Part shown: positions 1 through 6,269 of the stretch, piece after piece
Layout: each line of letters starts with the position of its first letter
How positions within the stretch are numbered: position 1 is the first letter of the stretch
From: Bacillota bacterium
GTDB lineage: Bacteria > Bacillota > UBA4882 > UBA8346
Direction: 5' to 3'
Length of the DNA stretch: 10,100 nt
Assembly (NCBI GenBank): GCA_023415375.1
Contig: JAEZKW010000175.1
Span: 1-10,100 of the forward strand
Made by a program: the position numbers and the translations under genes
The notes under the pieces: generated by a model
The model's input: only the letters and a program-made list of their open reading frames with translations
Told to the model about the DNA's origin: nothing
Databases searched by the model: none

Positions 1-946
1 CCCCGGAATTGATGCCGAAAACAGCTACAGCAACTGCAATGGCTAATTCAAAGTTGTTACTGGCTGCTGTAAAAGATAGTGTTGCACTCCTGCGGTAATT
101 AGCTCCTACTTTTTTACTCATGTAAAAGCTCACCAGGAACATTACTACAAAGTAAATCAATAGTGGAATTGCTATCCTAACTACATCCATTGGGATTTGA
201 ACAATTAGTTTACCTTTAAGGCTAAACATTACCACAATGGTGAATAATAAAGCAATTAAAGTAATAGGGCTGATTTTAGGTATAAATTTTGTTTGGTACC
301 ACTCTTTCCCTTTCGCTTTGATAAGGGAAAAACGGGTTATCATTCCAGCTATAAAAGGAATCCCTAAATAAACGAAAACACTTTCGGCAATTTGCCCAAT
401 GCCAATTTGAACGACACTGCCTTTAAAACCAAACAACGGCGGTAACACTGTAATAAACAACCAAGCATATACGCTATAAAAAAGAACTTGAAAAATGCTA
501 TTAAAAGCTACTAAACCAGCAGCATATTCCGTATCACCTTTAGCCAACTCATTCCAAACAATGACCATAGCAATGCATCGTGCTAGGCCGATCATTATCA
601 GGCCAACCATGTAGTCTGGATAATGCCCTAAAAAGATAATAGCTAAAAAGAACATTAAAATCGGTCCGACGATCCAATTTTGTACCAGGGAAAGGCCTAA
701 AACCTTCCAATTGCGGAACACATCGCCGAGTTCTTCATATTTCACCTTGGCAAGCGGCGGATACATCATTAAGATTAAGCCAATTGCAATGGGAATATTG
801 GTAGTGCTAACTTGGAATTGATTTATGAATTTTTCGACTCCGGGAATGATAACTCCTAGTAATACTCCAGTGAGCATCCCGACAAAAATCCATAGGGTTA
901 AATAACGATCAAGAAATGACAGCTTTTTAGTTACACTTTCCGACAT
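1..946 (-). CDS. acr3: ACR3-family arsenite efflux permease, 3' end cut by window edge
   Basis: This inner-membrane exporter moves arsenite out of the cell, probably driven by the proton gradient. The visible 315 residues read as a chain of hydrophobic segments from about residue 16. The signature GLARCIAMVIVWNELAKGD spans residues 120-138; Cys124 is the conserved membrane cysteine of the family. A second conserved stretch, ASNNFELAIA, lies at 295-304, with Glu300 matching the essential glutamate of ACR3 proteins. Family members are about 350-360 residues, so roughly the last 40 are outside the window. The ATG at 946 has an AGGGAGG Shine-Dalgarno just upstream. It is divergent from arsR, and the shared 120-bp spacer carries an inverted-repeat operator, so ArsR repression relieved by As(III) is the likely control. 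The identification is firm; only the C-terminus is unseen. Confidence 0.96.
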   Translation of the reverse strand, partial: MSESVTKKLSFLDRYLTLWIFVGMLTGVLLGVIIPGVEKFINQFQVSTTNIPIAIGLILMMYPPLAKVKYEELGDVFRNWKVLGLSLVQNWIVGPILMFFLAIIFLGHYPDYMVGLIMIGLARCIAMVIVWNELAKGDTEYAAGLVAFNSIFQVLFYSVYAWLFITVLPPLFGFKGSVVQIGIGQIAESVFVYLGIPFIAGMITRFSLIKAKGKEWYQTKFIPKISPITLIALLFTIVVMFSLKGKLIVQIPMDVVRIAIPLLIYFVVMFLVSFYMSKKVGANYRRSATLSFTAASNNFELAIAVAVAVFGINSG

Positions 947-1000
947 CAGTACAGCCTCCCTTTTAGATTCGCCTTGCAAAGTTAACCATAAATGCATTAC

Positions 1001-1030
1001 AATATATGTGTATATGCGTATATTTGCTAA
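1001..1030 (-). promoter_or_regulatory. Predicted acr3 promoter
   Basis: On the minus strand a -35-like TTAGCA (1025-1030) is separated by 18 bases from a -10 TATATT (1001-1006), upstream of acr3. The arsR-side inverted repeat covers the spacer and the -35, as expected for steric repression. This is by-eye matching to sigma-A consensus. Confidence 0.45.
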
Positions 1031-1040
1031 TACGAATATA
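1011..1040. promoter_or_regulatory. Putative ArsR operator (inverted repeat)
   Basis: TATATGCGTAT (1011-1021) and ATACGAATATA (1030-1040) form an inverted repeat matching at 10 of 11 positions with an 8-base spacer. It sits between the divergent acr3 and arsR genes. It overlaps the predicted acr3 -35 and a TATACT (1037-1042) that would be the arsR -10. Dimeric ArsR repressors bind such AT-rich dyads. One site could control both directions. Confidence 0.6.
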
Positions 1041-1066
1041 CTACTTTTTCAAAATGAGGTCAATCG

Positions 1067-1405
1067 ATGAAAAACATATTAAACATTTTAAAGTCTCTTT
1101 CTGATGAAACCAGGTTGCGTATCATCAACTTATTGTATGAAAGGGAACTTTGTGTTTGCGATATCATGGAAGTTTTGGCGATACCCCAGACAAAAGCATC
1201 CCGTCACTTATCCTATTTAAAAAATGCTGGAATTGTTACTGATCGTAAACAAGCCCAATGGGTTTATTATTCTCTTTCTCCGAAAGGAAAAATGAAATTT
1301 ATTCATTGCCTGGTGTTTGACCATATTCGGCAATTGCCTCAATCCACTGTTGATTTGGCCAAATTGCAGCAATGGTTAAAACAAAAGGCCCGAAACTGTG
1401 ATTAG
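1067..1405 (+). CDS. arsR: ArsR-family metalloregulatory repressor
   Basis: This 112-residue winged-helix repressor is of the SmtB/ArsR class. The core runs from LSDETRLRIINLL (residues 11-23) through the metal-sensing helix ELCVCD (27-32) to the recognition helix around QTKASRHLSYLKNAGIV (41-57), followed by the wing VYYSL (66-70). Cys29 and Cys31 form the CxC As(III)/Sb(III) site; Cys81 and the near-terminal Cys111 are further candidate thiolates. Start: ATG at 1067, with GAGGT at 1056-1060 as Shine-Dalgarno. It is divergent from acr3 and very likely represses both itself and the exporter until As(III) binds. Length and motifs are typical; no defect is visible. Confidence 0.95.
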   Translation: MKNILNILKSLSDETRLRIINLLYERELCVCDIMEVLAIPQTKASRHLSYLKNAGIVTDRKQAQWVYYSLSPKGKMKFIHCLVFDHIRQLPQSTVDLAKLQQWLKQKARNCD

Positions 1406-1417
1406 TTAAATAAAAAA

Positions 1418-1437
1418 CATCCCTAAAATCAGGGATG
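1418..1437 (-). terminator. Rho-independent terminator, minus strand
   Basis: CATCCCT (1418-1424) and AGGGATG (1431-1437) form a perfect 7-bp stem with a 6-base loop. The A-run at 1412-1417 becomes a U-run on the minus transcript. There is no T-run on the plus side, so it ends transcripts coming from the flavoprotein and the CcdA-like remnant, and only poorly insulates arsR. Confidence 0.75.
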
Positions 1438-1665
1438 AGTCGTCCGTACGCGCGTTGCTTTACTTTTTTCAGTCCAATTTAGGTATTGTTGCACCCGTTC
1501 AGTCATTGTACCGGCAAATACAATAACCAGATAATGACCTAACCCAAAAGTCAACATTAAGGCAATAGCATAAGGCAAATCGGTAGCTGCCAATCGGGAT
1601 GCCAAGCCAAGCATCGGAGCCATATAGGCAAAAGTACATGGTCCTAAGGCTAAGTTTTCTGTTTG
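1429..1665 (-). pseudogene. Remnant of a CcdA-like membrane protein
   Basis: Reading the minus strand from 1665 gives QTENLALGPCTFAYMAPMLG and continues with TFGLGHYLVIVFAGT and VQQYLNWTEKSK. This resembles the second half of CcdA/DsbD-like transmembrane proteins often found in arsenic operons, where a GPCTFA-x-MAP motif is followed by a GHxxVIVxAG helix and YLNWNEKSK. The first half is absent, because stop codons occur directly upstream at 1666-1671. The homology also breaks after EKSK: the final helix is replaced by a short basic tail whose stop lies in the terminator hairpin. An internal ATG at 1623 leaves a 64-residue frame, but it lacks most membrane segments and is unlikely to work. I infer an internal fragment left by deletions at both ends. 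The exact family is recalled from motifs. Confidence 0.7.
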
Positions 1666-1727
1666 CTATTAAACGCTATTTCAATTAGCAATATCCGTTT
1701 CAATTTCTTGGTTGCCGAAAGCTCAAC

Positions 1728-3089
1728 TCAAAGTTGATGCAACTTTTTCCCGAGATTTTGTATCGCCATCTGAACTGGGTCCCACGGGCTACTTAATGGC
1801 GGCGTATAGCTCAAATCATAATCACTAAATTCATCGATTGTAATTTCATGAAATATTGCAGTGGCAAAGATGTCGATCCGTTTCGATACTTCCGTCTTAT
1901 AAGCCCCCAGTATTTGCGCTCCTAAAATCTTTTTGGTTTCTTTATCTGCCGTTACCCGGATATATAGTTTTTCTGCCGGAGGGTAATATACTTTATGATC
2001 CCAAGTTTCAAAATCTGCGCTCACCGGCTTAAATCCGGTCTTTATTGCTTCATTTTCACTTAAACCGGTCCTAGCCACCACTTTATCAAAAATTTTTACC
2101 GATTGGGTGCCTAAAGTCCCGGCGAATTCTTTATTTCCCCCTACCGCATTTTCACCGGCAATTCTACCTTGTTTATGAGCGATAGTTCCCAGTGGAAGAT
2201 AAGTATACCTCTTTAAAATTCGATGCCAGGTTTCCACGCAATCACCAGCCGCATAAATATCGGGAATATTGGTTTCCATCTTTAAATTCACTTTAAACGC
2301 GCCTTTAATTCCGGCGTTAATTCCGATGGATTGCCCAAGTTCCGTATTTGGCACGCTTCCGACCGCCACTAACACCATATCAGTTGCCAATTCATAATTA
2401 TTCGTTCCTTTGACAATGAGTTGGTTATCAATTTTTTCGATGGATTCAATCGCTATATTATTGGTAACAGTGATTCCATGCTGGGCAAGCATCTCCTGAA
2501 TCTTCCGGCCGAAATCAATGTCAACGGACGGCATGACCGATTCAGCAAATTCAACGACATTTACTTTCACTCCTCGTTTGGTTAAGCCTTCCGCCATTTC
2601 CATGCCGATATATCCAGCACCGATAATAATCGCCGTTGTCTTAGGTTTACGCGTATTTAAAAACTCGTCAATCTGAAAACAATCAGGCATCCACCGTAAA
2701 AAGAAAACTCCGGGATTATCGATTCCTGATATTTGGGGTTTCCAAGATACTGCCCCGGTTCCGATTATGAGTTTGTCATAATCTAGCGTTTTAATGGTAC
2801 CTGCTTTATCAACAACTTGTACCTGCTTTTTTCCAGGATTAATCACTTGAGCGGTGTGTTCAAGTAACAAATTGATTCCGCCATTTTCAATATCTTGCCT
2901 CGTTCGATGGGCCAAATTCTCCCAACGAGTTACTTCCTGGCTAATATAATAGGGCAACCCACAGATGCTGAAATTTGGGAAACTATCAGCAACTATCATC
3001 GTCGGAATGATTTCCGGGTTTAATTCCCGAATTCGTAAAGCGGCGCTAATCCCGGCATCACTCCCGCCGATTATTAATATATTTCGCAT
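1728..3089 (-). CDS. CoA-disulfide-reductase-like FAD/NAD(P)H oxidoreductase
   Basis: This 453-residue flavoprotein belongs to the single-cysteine pyridine nucleotide-disulfide reductase class (CoA-disulfide reductase, NADH oxidase, NADH peroxidase). The FAD-binding start is ILIIGGSDAGISAALRIREL. The redox cysteine lies in FSICGLPYYIS near residue 44, the NAD(P)H site in AIIIGAGYIGMEMAEGL, and the second FAD motif in IYAAGDC. The C-terminal dimerisation domain ends with LSYTPPLSSPWDPVQ, which resembles the conserved terminus of CoA-disulfide reductases. The ATG at 3089 is preferred over one at 3149, because a promoter (-10 at 3114-3119) lies between them and the FAD motif begins at residue 3. 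It lies beside ars genes, where such enzymes recur; recycling low-molecular-weight thiols during arsenic stress is an inference. The substrate (CoA disulfide, persulfide, O2 or peroxide) cannot be told from sequence. Confidence 0.9.
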   Translation of the reverse strand: MRNILIIGGSDAGISAALRIRELNPEIIPTMIVADSFPNFSICGLPYYISQEVTRWENLAHRTRQDIENGGINLLLEHTAQVINPGKKQVQVVDKAGTIKTLDYDKLIIGTGAVSWKPQISGIDNPGVFFLRWMPDCFQIDEFLNTRKPKTTAIIIGAGYIGMEMAEGLTKRGVKVNVVEFAESVMPSVDIDFGRKIQEMLAQHGITVTNNIAIESIEKIDNQLIVKGTNNYELATDMVLVAVGSVPNTELGQSIGINAGIKGAFKVNLKMETNIPDIYAAGDCVETWHRILKRYTYLPLGTIAHKQGRIAGENAVGGNKEFAGTLGTQSVKIFDKVVARTGLSENEAIKTGFKPVSADFETWDHKVYYPPAEKLYIRVTADKETKKILGAQILGAYKTEVSKRIDIFATAIFHEITIDEFSDYDLSYTPPLSSPWDPVQMAIQNLGKKLHQL

Positions 3090-3113
3090 TATTTCGCTCT
3101 CTTCTGTAAAATC

Positions 3114-3141
3114 ATTATATATCCTACTGCTTGCAGGACAA
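3114..3141 (-). promoter_or_regulatory. Predicted promoter of the flavoprotein gene
   Basis: On the minus strand TTGTCC (3136-3141) and a perfect TATAAT (3114-3119) are separated by 16 bases and lie 25 bases upstream of the ATG at 3089. This supports that start and makes the flavoprotein an independent transcription unit, not the tail of the hgc operon. Confidence 0.6.
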
Positions 3142-3497
3142 ATATCCACTTCAAACTAAGGTATGGCAAACAGTTCAATCTGTGTAGCTAATATTAATCG
3201 ATAATTATTAAGTCCATATTAAGAAGTCATTGCAAGTACCGGAAAAAAAAGGAATCTCCACTAGTTTTGATTTTACTCAAATTATTTGATAATATATCTT
3301 CTTGGGTTAGACCACATCCAGAAAACAATAGCCTGATTGAGAACTCATCGGATAAAGCAGTAAATGTATACTTATATAATCATTCATGATTAAACATTCC
3401 CATCTTACAGATGCTATGCTAAATTTCTAGACAAATAGGTCCCTGCTTCACGGCTCCAATCAGATTTTGCGAGTTCTATTTTAATTCTGGTGCTTTA
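3142..3497. other. Intergenic stretch with possible decayed coding sequence
   Basis: No intact gene is visible between the flavoprotein promoter and the C_GCAxxG gene. On the minus strand, 3379-3227 is a 50-codon frame without an ATG (it includes RLLFSGCGLTQEDIL), and 3495-3424 holds a shorter one (it includes AKSDWSREAGTYL). Either could be a relic of a gene that once followed the C_GCAxxG gene, but open frames of this size also occur by chance in two strands of AT-rich DNA. A short palindrome, AATCAT-TC-ATGATT, lies at 3378-3391. No strong terminator was found. Confidence 0.3.
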
Positions 3498-3938
3498 TTA
3501 AATCATGTCTTCAATGATCTCCACTACACTACCAACGCAGTGCTTACAAACTTTGTTTTTTAAATCTTTTTCTTGAAATTCCTTTTGCCCTTCCGGGGTT
3601 ATCAATTCACAGCCATCAAGCAACCCCCGGCAAATATAAGTACCGTGTATCTCAATAAACTTATCCATTAATTCACGGGTCTTCTGATATGTTTGTTCCA
3701 TTAAGGCGCGGTCTTGATTTTCTCCTCTGCCATATTTCATACCTAAAACCATGATTCCACCCGATACCGCACCACAAACTTCTTCTTTTCGCCCCATACC
3801 GGCTCCAAAGCCAGACGTCAATTTAAGTGCCATATCTTTATCAAAATTCATATCATCACAAAACGAATAACTTACAGCTTGAGCACAATTATACCCATCC
3901 AGAAACTTCTGTATAGCAATTTCTGTTCTATTCATCAT
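3498..3938 (-). CDS. C_GCAxxG_C_C family protein
   Basis: This 146-residue soluble protein belongs to the cysteine-rich C_GCAxxG_C_C family, whose conserved cysteines suggest redox or metal chemistry; the molecular function is not settled. The first cysteine is in DGYNCAQAV (residues 14-22). The central motif FGAGMGRKEEVCGAVSGG (44-61) has CGAVSGG where the family name pattern is GCAxxG. Further cysteines follow in GTYICRGLLDGCELI and in KVCKHCVG near the C-terminus. Start: ATG at 3938 with AAAGGATGAG upstream; a second ATG follows immediately. It begins 95 bases after hgcB on the same strand with no convincing terminator between, so co-transcription with hgcAB is plausible. A role in electron or thiol supply to the Hg pathway is inference only. 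Confidence 0.88.
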   Translation of the reverse strand: MMNRTEIAIQKFLDGYNCAQAVSYSFCDDMNFDKDMALKLTSGFGAGMGRKEEVCGAVSGGIMVLGMKYGRGENQDRALMEQTYQKTRELMDKFIEIHGTYICRGLLDGCELITPEGQKEFQEKDLKNKVCKHCVGSVVEIIEDMI

Positions 3939-4033
3939 TTCTCATCCTTTCATCATTCTACATCTATGAACCAAAAACAACTCTAATGGTTAATTTTTTG
4001 CTATATCAAACAAATAATGAGTAAGTCCATAAC

Positions 4034-4336
4034 CTAACCGCAGCATGGCGTGCTTTGGTCATCTGAATCTCCACAGCACGGGGCGGAACCACGCAGTTTA
4101 CCCATTACGATAGCAGTCGCGCATCCCACACCCGCCCTAACAGTAATTGCCCCGGCCGGACAATTGCGGGCACAGGCTCCGCATTCCATACATCCATCCC
4201 GGTTTCGAATGTGAGCTTTTTCACTCTCCATTTTAAAAACATGATGGGGACAAACTTCCTGGCACATTCCGCAACCGATGCATTTTTCACAATCCAACTC
4301 TAAAGTAACTACATTTTTTAAATATCGTTGTTTCAT
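4034..4336 (-). CDS. hgcB: Mercury methylation ferredoxin HgcB
   Basis: HgcB is the 2x[4Fe-4S] ferredoxin partner of HgcA. It is thought to reduce the HgcA corrinoid to Co(I) and to help deliver Hg(II). The 100-residue product has CxxCxxCxxxC clusters at Cys19/22/25/29 and Cys49/52/55/59. The conserved lone Cys72 sits in GVGCATA, and the vicinal pair expected at the C-terminus is present twice, CC at 87-88 and 98-99. An extra Cys16 precedes the first cluster. I chose ATG 4336, because AGAGGG ends six bases before it and the protein then starts MKQRYLKNVVTLE, as is usual for the family. ATG 4342 abuts the Shine-Dalgarno, and a frame open to 4432 would overlap hgcA and add unrelated residues. 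It lies 52 bases downstream of hgcA on the same strand. Confidence 0.96.
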   Translation of the reverse strand: MKQRYLKNVVTLELDCEKCIGCGMCQEVCPHHVFKMESEKAHIRNRDGCMECGACARNCPAGAITVRAGVGCATAIVMGKLRGSAPCCGDSDDQSTPCCG

Positions 4337-4388
4337 CTTCATCCCTCTTTCATCAAAAAAATAGACCCTAACCCTAGAGTAATATGAA

Positions 4389-5525
4389 TTAAGCAAATAA
4401 CCGACCAACCATGCATAAAATTCCGAGTCCAACCGAAATAATTTGAGCCGGTATGGCGATTCTCATTTCTTTGACCACTCCGGAGAGGGAAGTGTAAGTC
4501 GTTGATCCCGTAAAATTCATCGCCAAAAAAGAAACCAACGGAGGCAAAAGTAAAAGGTAAGTCGCAATATGCAGCCAATTACCGTCGGGTGCCAGAAACT
4601 TCAGATAGATCCCGGCCCATAGCAGTCCAAACAACCATCCTTTCAAGGCCAGGGCGCGGCCGGGAATCACCGGTAAAAACACTGGAACCAAAACCGCGCC
4701 AGTGAAGATAACCCCTAGAAAAGGCAAAAAATCCAGCATTGTCCGGCCCAAGAATTGATAAATCGAAAGGGAACCATGGAAAATAATATTGATGAGGGCC
4801 AATAACCCCAAAATTACGAGAGCCGGTTTAAAAGCGCCTACTATCTCAATCGGTGTTAAAACCAGGCGATCCATCAGTCCAAAACGGACCTCACGCATTT
4901 GAGCAGTTGCTTGCATCCCTGCTCTCAAATATTCTGGAATATCAGAAGCTCTAACCGGTCCATATTGAATTCGAAAACCGGTCATCTTGAATACTTCATG
5001 AGCACAAATCCCAGGCGCTCCGAGCTGAGGCACAATTAATTGGCGGTGAGTTACTATTTCTCCGAGCCTTGCCCGGGTAATCCGGTTGATTAATTCCTGG
5101 GTTCCGAAGGTTCCTTTTCCGGCCGCGCACCAAACATTAATCCCTTTTGTATCAAGTACCAGGATCCAGAGATTGAAACCCTCCAATTCTTGTCGTAGCC
5201 GGTCGAAACTCATTTTATAATTGGCTGAAACTAAAACAGGCGATGTGCTATCCGGCACACCCACCCCATATAGTCCGGGCGCAACTTTATAGCCCATTCT
5301 CCCAATATCCAGGCGGCATTTCCAGCTTCCGAACTTGTCTGTCCACGATAAATGGGTCTTAACTTGCGGAATGGGTCCTATTGAGGTATTAATTTGGCCT
5401 ACTATCCATTGATCGGTTTTTCCTCCGGCCGAAGGTGATTGGGTACATCTACATACCCCAATATCACTTACATTTTGAGCACTGCAACAAGATGGTTTTG
5501 ATTGAACCTTTTTAGCATCTGTCAT
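4389..5525 (-). CDS. hgcA: Mercury methylation corrinoid protein HgcA
   Basis: HgcA transfers a methyl group from its corrinoid cofactor to Hg(II), making methylmercury. The 378-residue protein has a cytosolic corrinoid-binding domain, roughly residues 45-225. It contains the hallmark cap helix NVWCAAGKGTFGT (130-142), in which Cys133 is the predicted axial cobalt ligand. A membrane domain of about five helices follows (about 231-376), with the conserved NFTGSTTYTSLSGVVKEM at 337-354. Start: ATG 5525 preceded by AAGGGGAG. Relative to the well-studied Desulfovibrio protein (about 340 residues, cap Cys near 93), the cap Cys is shifted by about 40 residues. This is due to an N-terminal extension with CC at 13-14 and CRC at 25-27. 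It lies 83 bases behind a MarR-type regulator and directly ahead of hgcB. The motif is diagnostic; the closest other corrinoid protein, CFeSP, lacks the membrane domain. Confidence 0.98.
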   Translation of the reverse strand: MTDAKKVQSKPSCCSAQNVSDIGVCRCTQSPSAGGKTDQWIVGQINTSIGPIPQVKTHLSWTDKFGSWKCRLDIGRMGYKVAPGLYGVGVPDSTSPVLVSANYKMSFDRLRQELEGFNLWILVLDTKGINVWCAAGKGTFGTQELINRITRARLGEIVTHRQLIVPQLGAPGICAHEVFKMTGFRIQYGPVRASDIPEYLRAGMQATAQMREVRFGLMDRLVLTPIEIVGAFKPALVILGLLALINIIFHGSLSIYQFLGRTMLDFLPFLGVIFTGAVLVPVFLPVIPGRALALKGWLFGLLWAGIYLKFLAPDGNWLHIATYLLLLPPLVSFLAMNFTGSTTYTSLSGVVKEMRIAIPAQIISVGLGILCMVGRLFA

Positions 5526-5608
5526 ATTTTCACTCCCCTTTACATTCTATTTTGTTCCTAGGATTTATTTACCTGGCACAAAAAATGTTCACACCCACCC
5601 GTTTACAG

Positions 5609-6061
5609 TCAACACTTTTTACAGCAGTCGTTATCTGATATGGCCCGGACTAATAGCTGTAAGCTTTCAATGACTTGATCCCTTTTGTTCTCGGGGAGGG
5701 ATTGATAGATTTGCTCAAAATATTCGCCCATTCCCGTTTCGATCTCCTCAAAAGACTGTCTGCCTTTTGCGGTCAGCTGGATGGCTATATACCGCCTGTC
5801 ATCAGGGTCAATCTCCCTCGTGACCATGTCGTTTTGGACTAGATTGTTAATAGTCCGGCTCATAGTACTTTTATCCAAACCCAATAGATCGGCCAAATCA
5901 TTTAAAGAGATCTTTTGAGCTCTGCCTATTTCCACAATAGCGTGGCACTGAGTGAATGTCACCCCACAACAGGATGATTGGAGATCATCAAGAATACCCA
6001 GCTTTCTCTCAAGCAATCTAACAATTTCCCGTAACACATCGGCATTATTTTTGAGATCCAT
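5609..6061 (-). CDS. MarR-family, cysteine-rich transcriptional regulator of the hgc operon
   Basis: This 150-residue winged-helix regulator starts at ATG 6061, with AGAGGTGG six bases upstream; an ATG at 6109 would lie upstream of the predicted -10. The helix-turn-helix is ISLNDLADLLGLDKSTMSRTINNL (51-74), and the MarR wing contains REIDPDDRRY (82-91). Cysteines are clustered: SSCCGVTFTQCH (29-40; Cys31, 32, 39) and a terminal DNDCCKKC (Cys146, 147, 150). Most MarR proteins lack these, but similar SCCGVT-x-xQCH regulators occur near arsenic genes, which suggests As(III)- or Hg(II)-type soft-metal sensing. It is first in line before hgcA, 83 bases away with no clear terminator, so it probably autoregulates and controls hgcAB. 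The ligand is inference; the family assignment is firm. Confidence 0.92.
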   Translation of the reverse strand: MDLKNNADVLREIVRLLERKLGILDDLQSSCCGVTFTQCHAIVEIGRAQKISLNDLADLLGLDKSTMSRTINNLVQNDMVTREIDPDDRRYIAIQLTAKGRQSFEEIETGMGEYFEQIYQSLPENKRDQVIESLQLLVRAISDNDCCKKC

Positions 6062-6079
6062 ATAACCACCTCTTGATTT

Positions 6080-6109
6080 ATTGTAATACAAAACAGTTGT
6101 ACTATGCAA
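6080..6109 (-). promoter_or_regulatory. Predicted promoter of the marR-hgcAB operon
   Basis: On the minus strand TTGCAT (6104-6109) and TACAAT (6080-6085) are separated by 18 bases, about 20 bases upstream of the ATG at 6061. It is the best sigma-A-like match ahead of the regulator, and two palindromes overlap it. Confidence 0.6.
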
Positions 6110-6111
6110 CT
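6081..6111. promoter_or_regulatory. Tandem palindromes, putative MarR operator
   Basis: TTGTA-A-TACAA (6081-6091) is a perfect palindrome overlapping the -10. AGTTG-TACTATG-CAACT (6095-6111) is a second dyad over the -35, and its core TTGTA-CTA-TGCAA nearly repeats the first half-sites. Such TTGTA/TACAA dyads suit MarR dimers. Binding would block the regulator-hgcAB promoter and could also affect the divergent gene at 6270. This is seen by eye; binding is inferred. Confidence 0.55.
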
Positions 6112-6185
6112 ATATTTTTGTATCCTTCCGTAAACTCAAATCTAAAAGGAAAAAATTGAAGGAAACGATGATTTTCCATAGAATT

Positions 6186-6214
6186 TTGGCTATATATTCA
6201 TTAGCCTTTATAAA
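6186..6214 (+). promoter_or_regulatory. Predicted promoter of the MBL-fold gene
   Basis: TTGGCT (6186-6191) and TATAAA (6209-6214) have a 17-base spacer and lie 56 bases before the ATG at 6270. A small inverted repeat GGCTA/TAGCC (6188-6192 and 6202-6206) lies within it. Confidence 0.45.
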
Positions 6215-6269
6215 CTAAATTGGTTATTTTTTACTTCATGAATATTGAATTGATGGGAGGAGTCATTTC

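Noticed and set aside
3090..3149. Flavoprotein start at 3149
   Set aside because: It would place the TATAAT box inside the coding region and put 20 unrelated residues before the FAD-binding motif.
2965..3159. Plus-strand 64-codon frame opposite the flavoprotein N-terminus
   Set aside because: It is antisense to the FAD-binding motif and to the promoter of the flavoprotein gene; no Shine-Dalgarno or family match.
3190..3209. Imperfect palindrome centred on ATCGAT
   Set aside because: Several mismatches, and it lies well upstream of the -35 of the flavoprotein promoter; too weak to call an operator.
4337..4432. Extended HgcB start at 4432
   Set aside because: It would overlap the end of hgcA, adds residues unlike HgcB and ignores the Shine-Dalgarno directly before 4336/4342.
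4339..4578. 79-codon minus-strand frame inside hgcA
   Set aside because: It overlaps hgcA in another frame and has no family-like features; hgcA motifs are unbroken across it.
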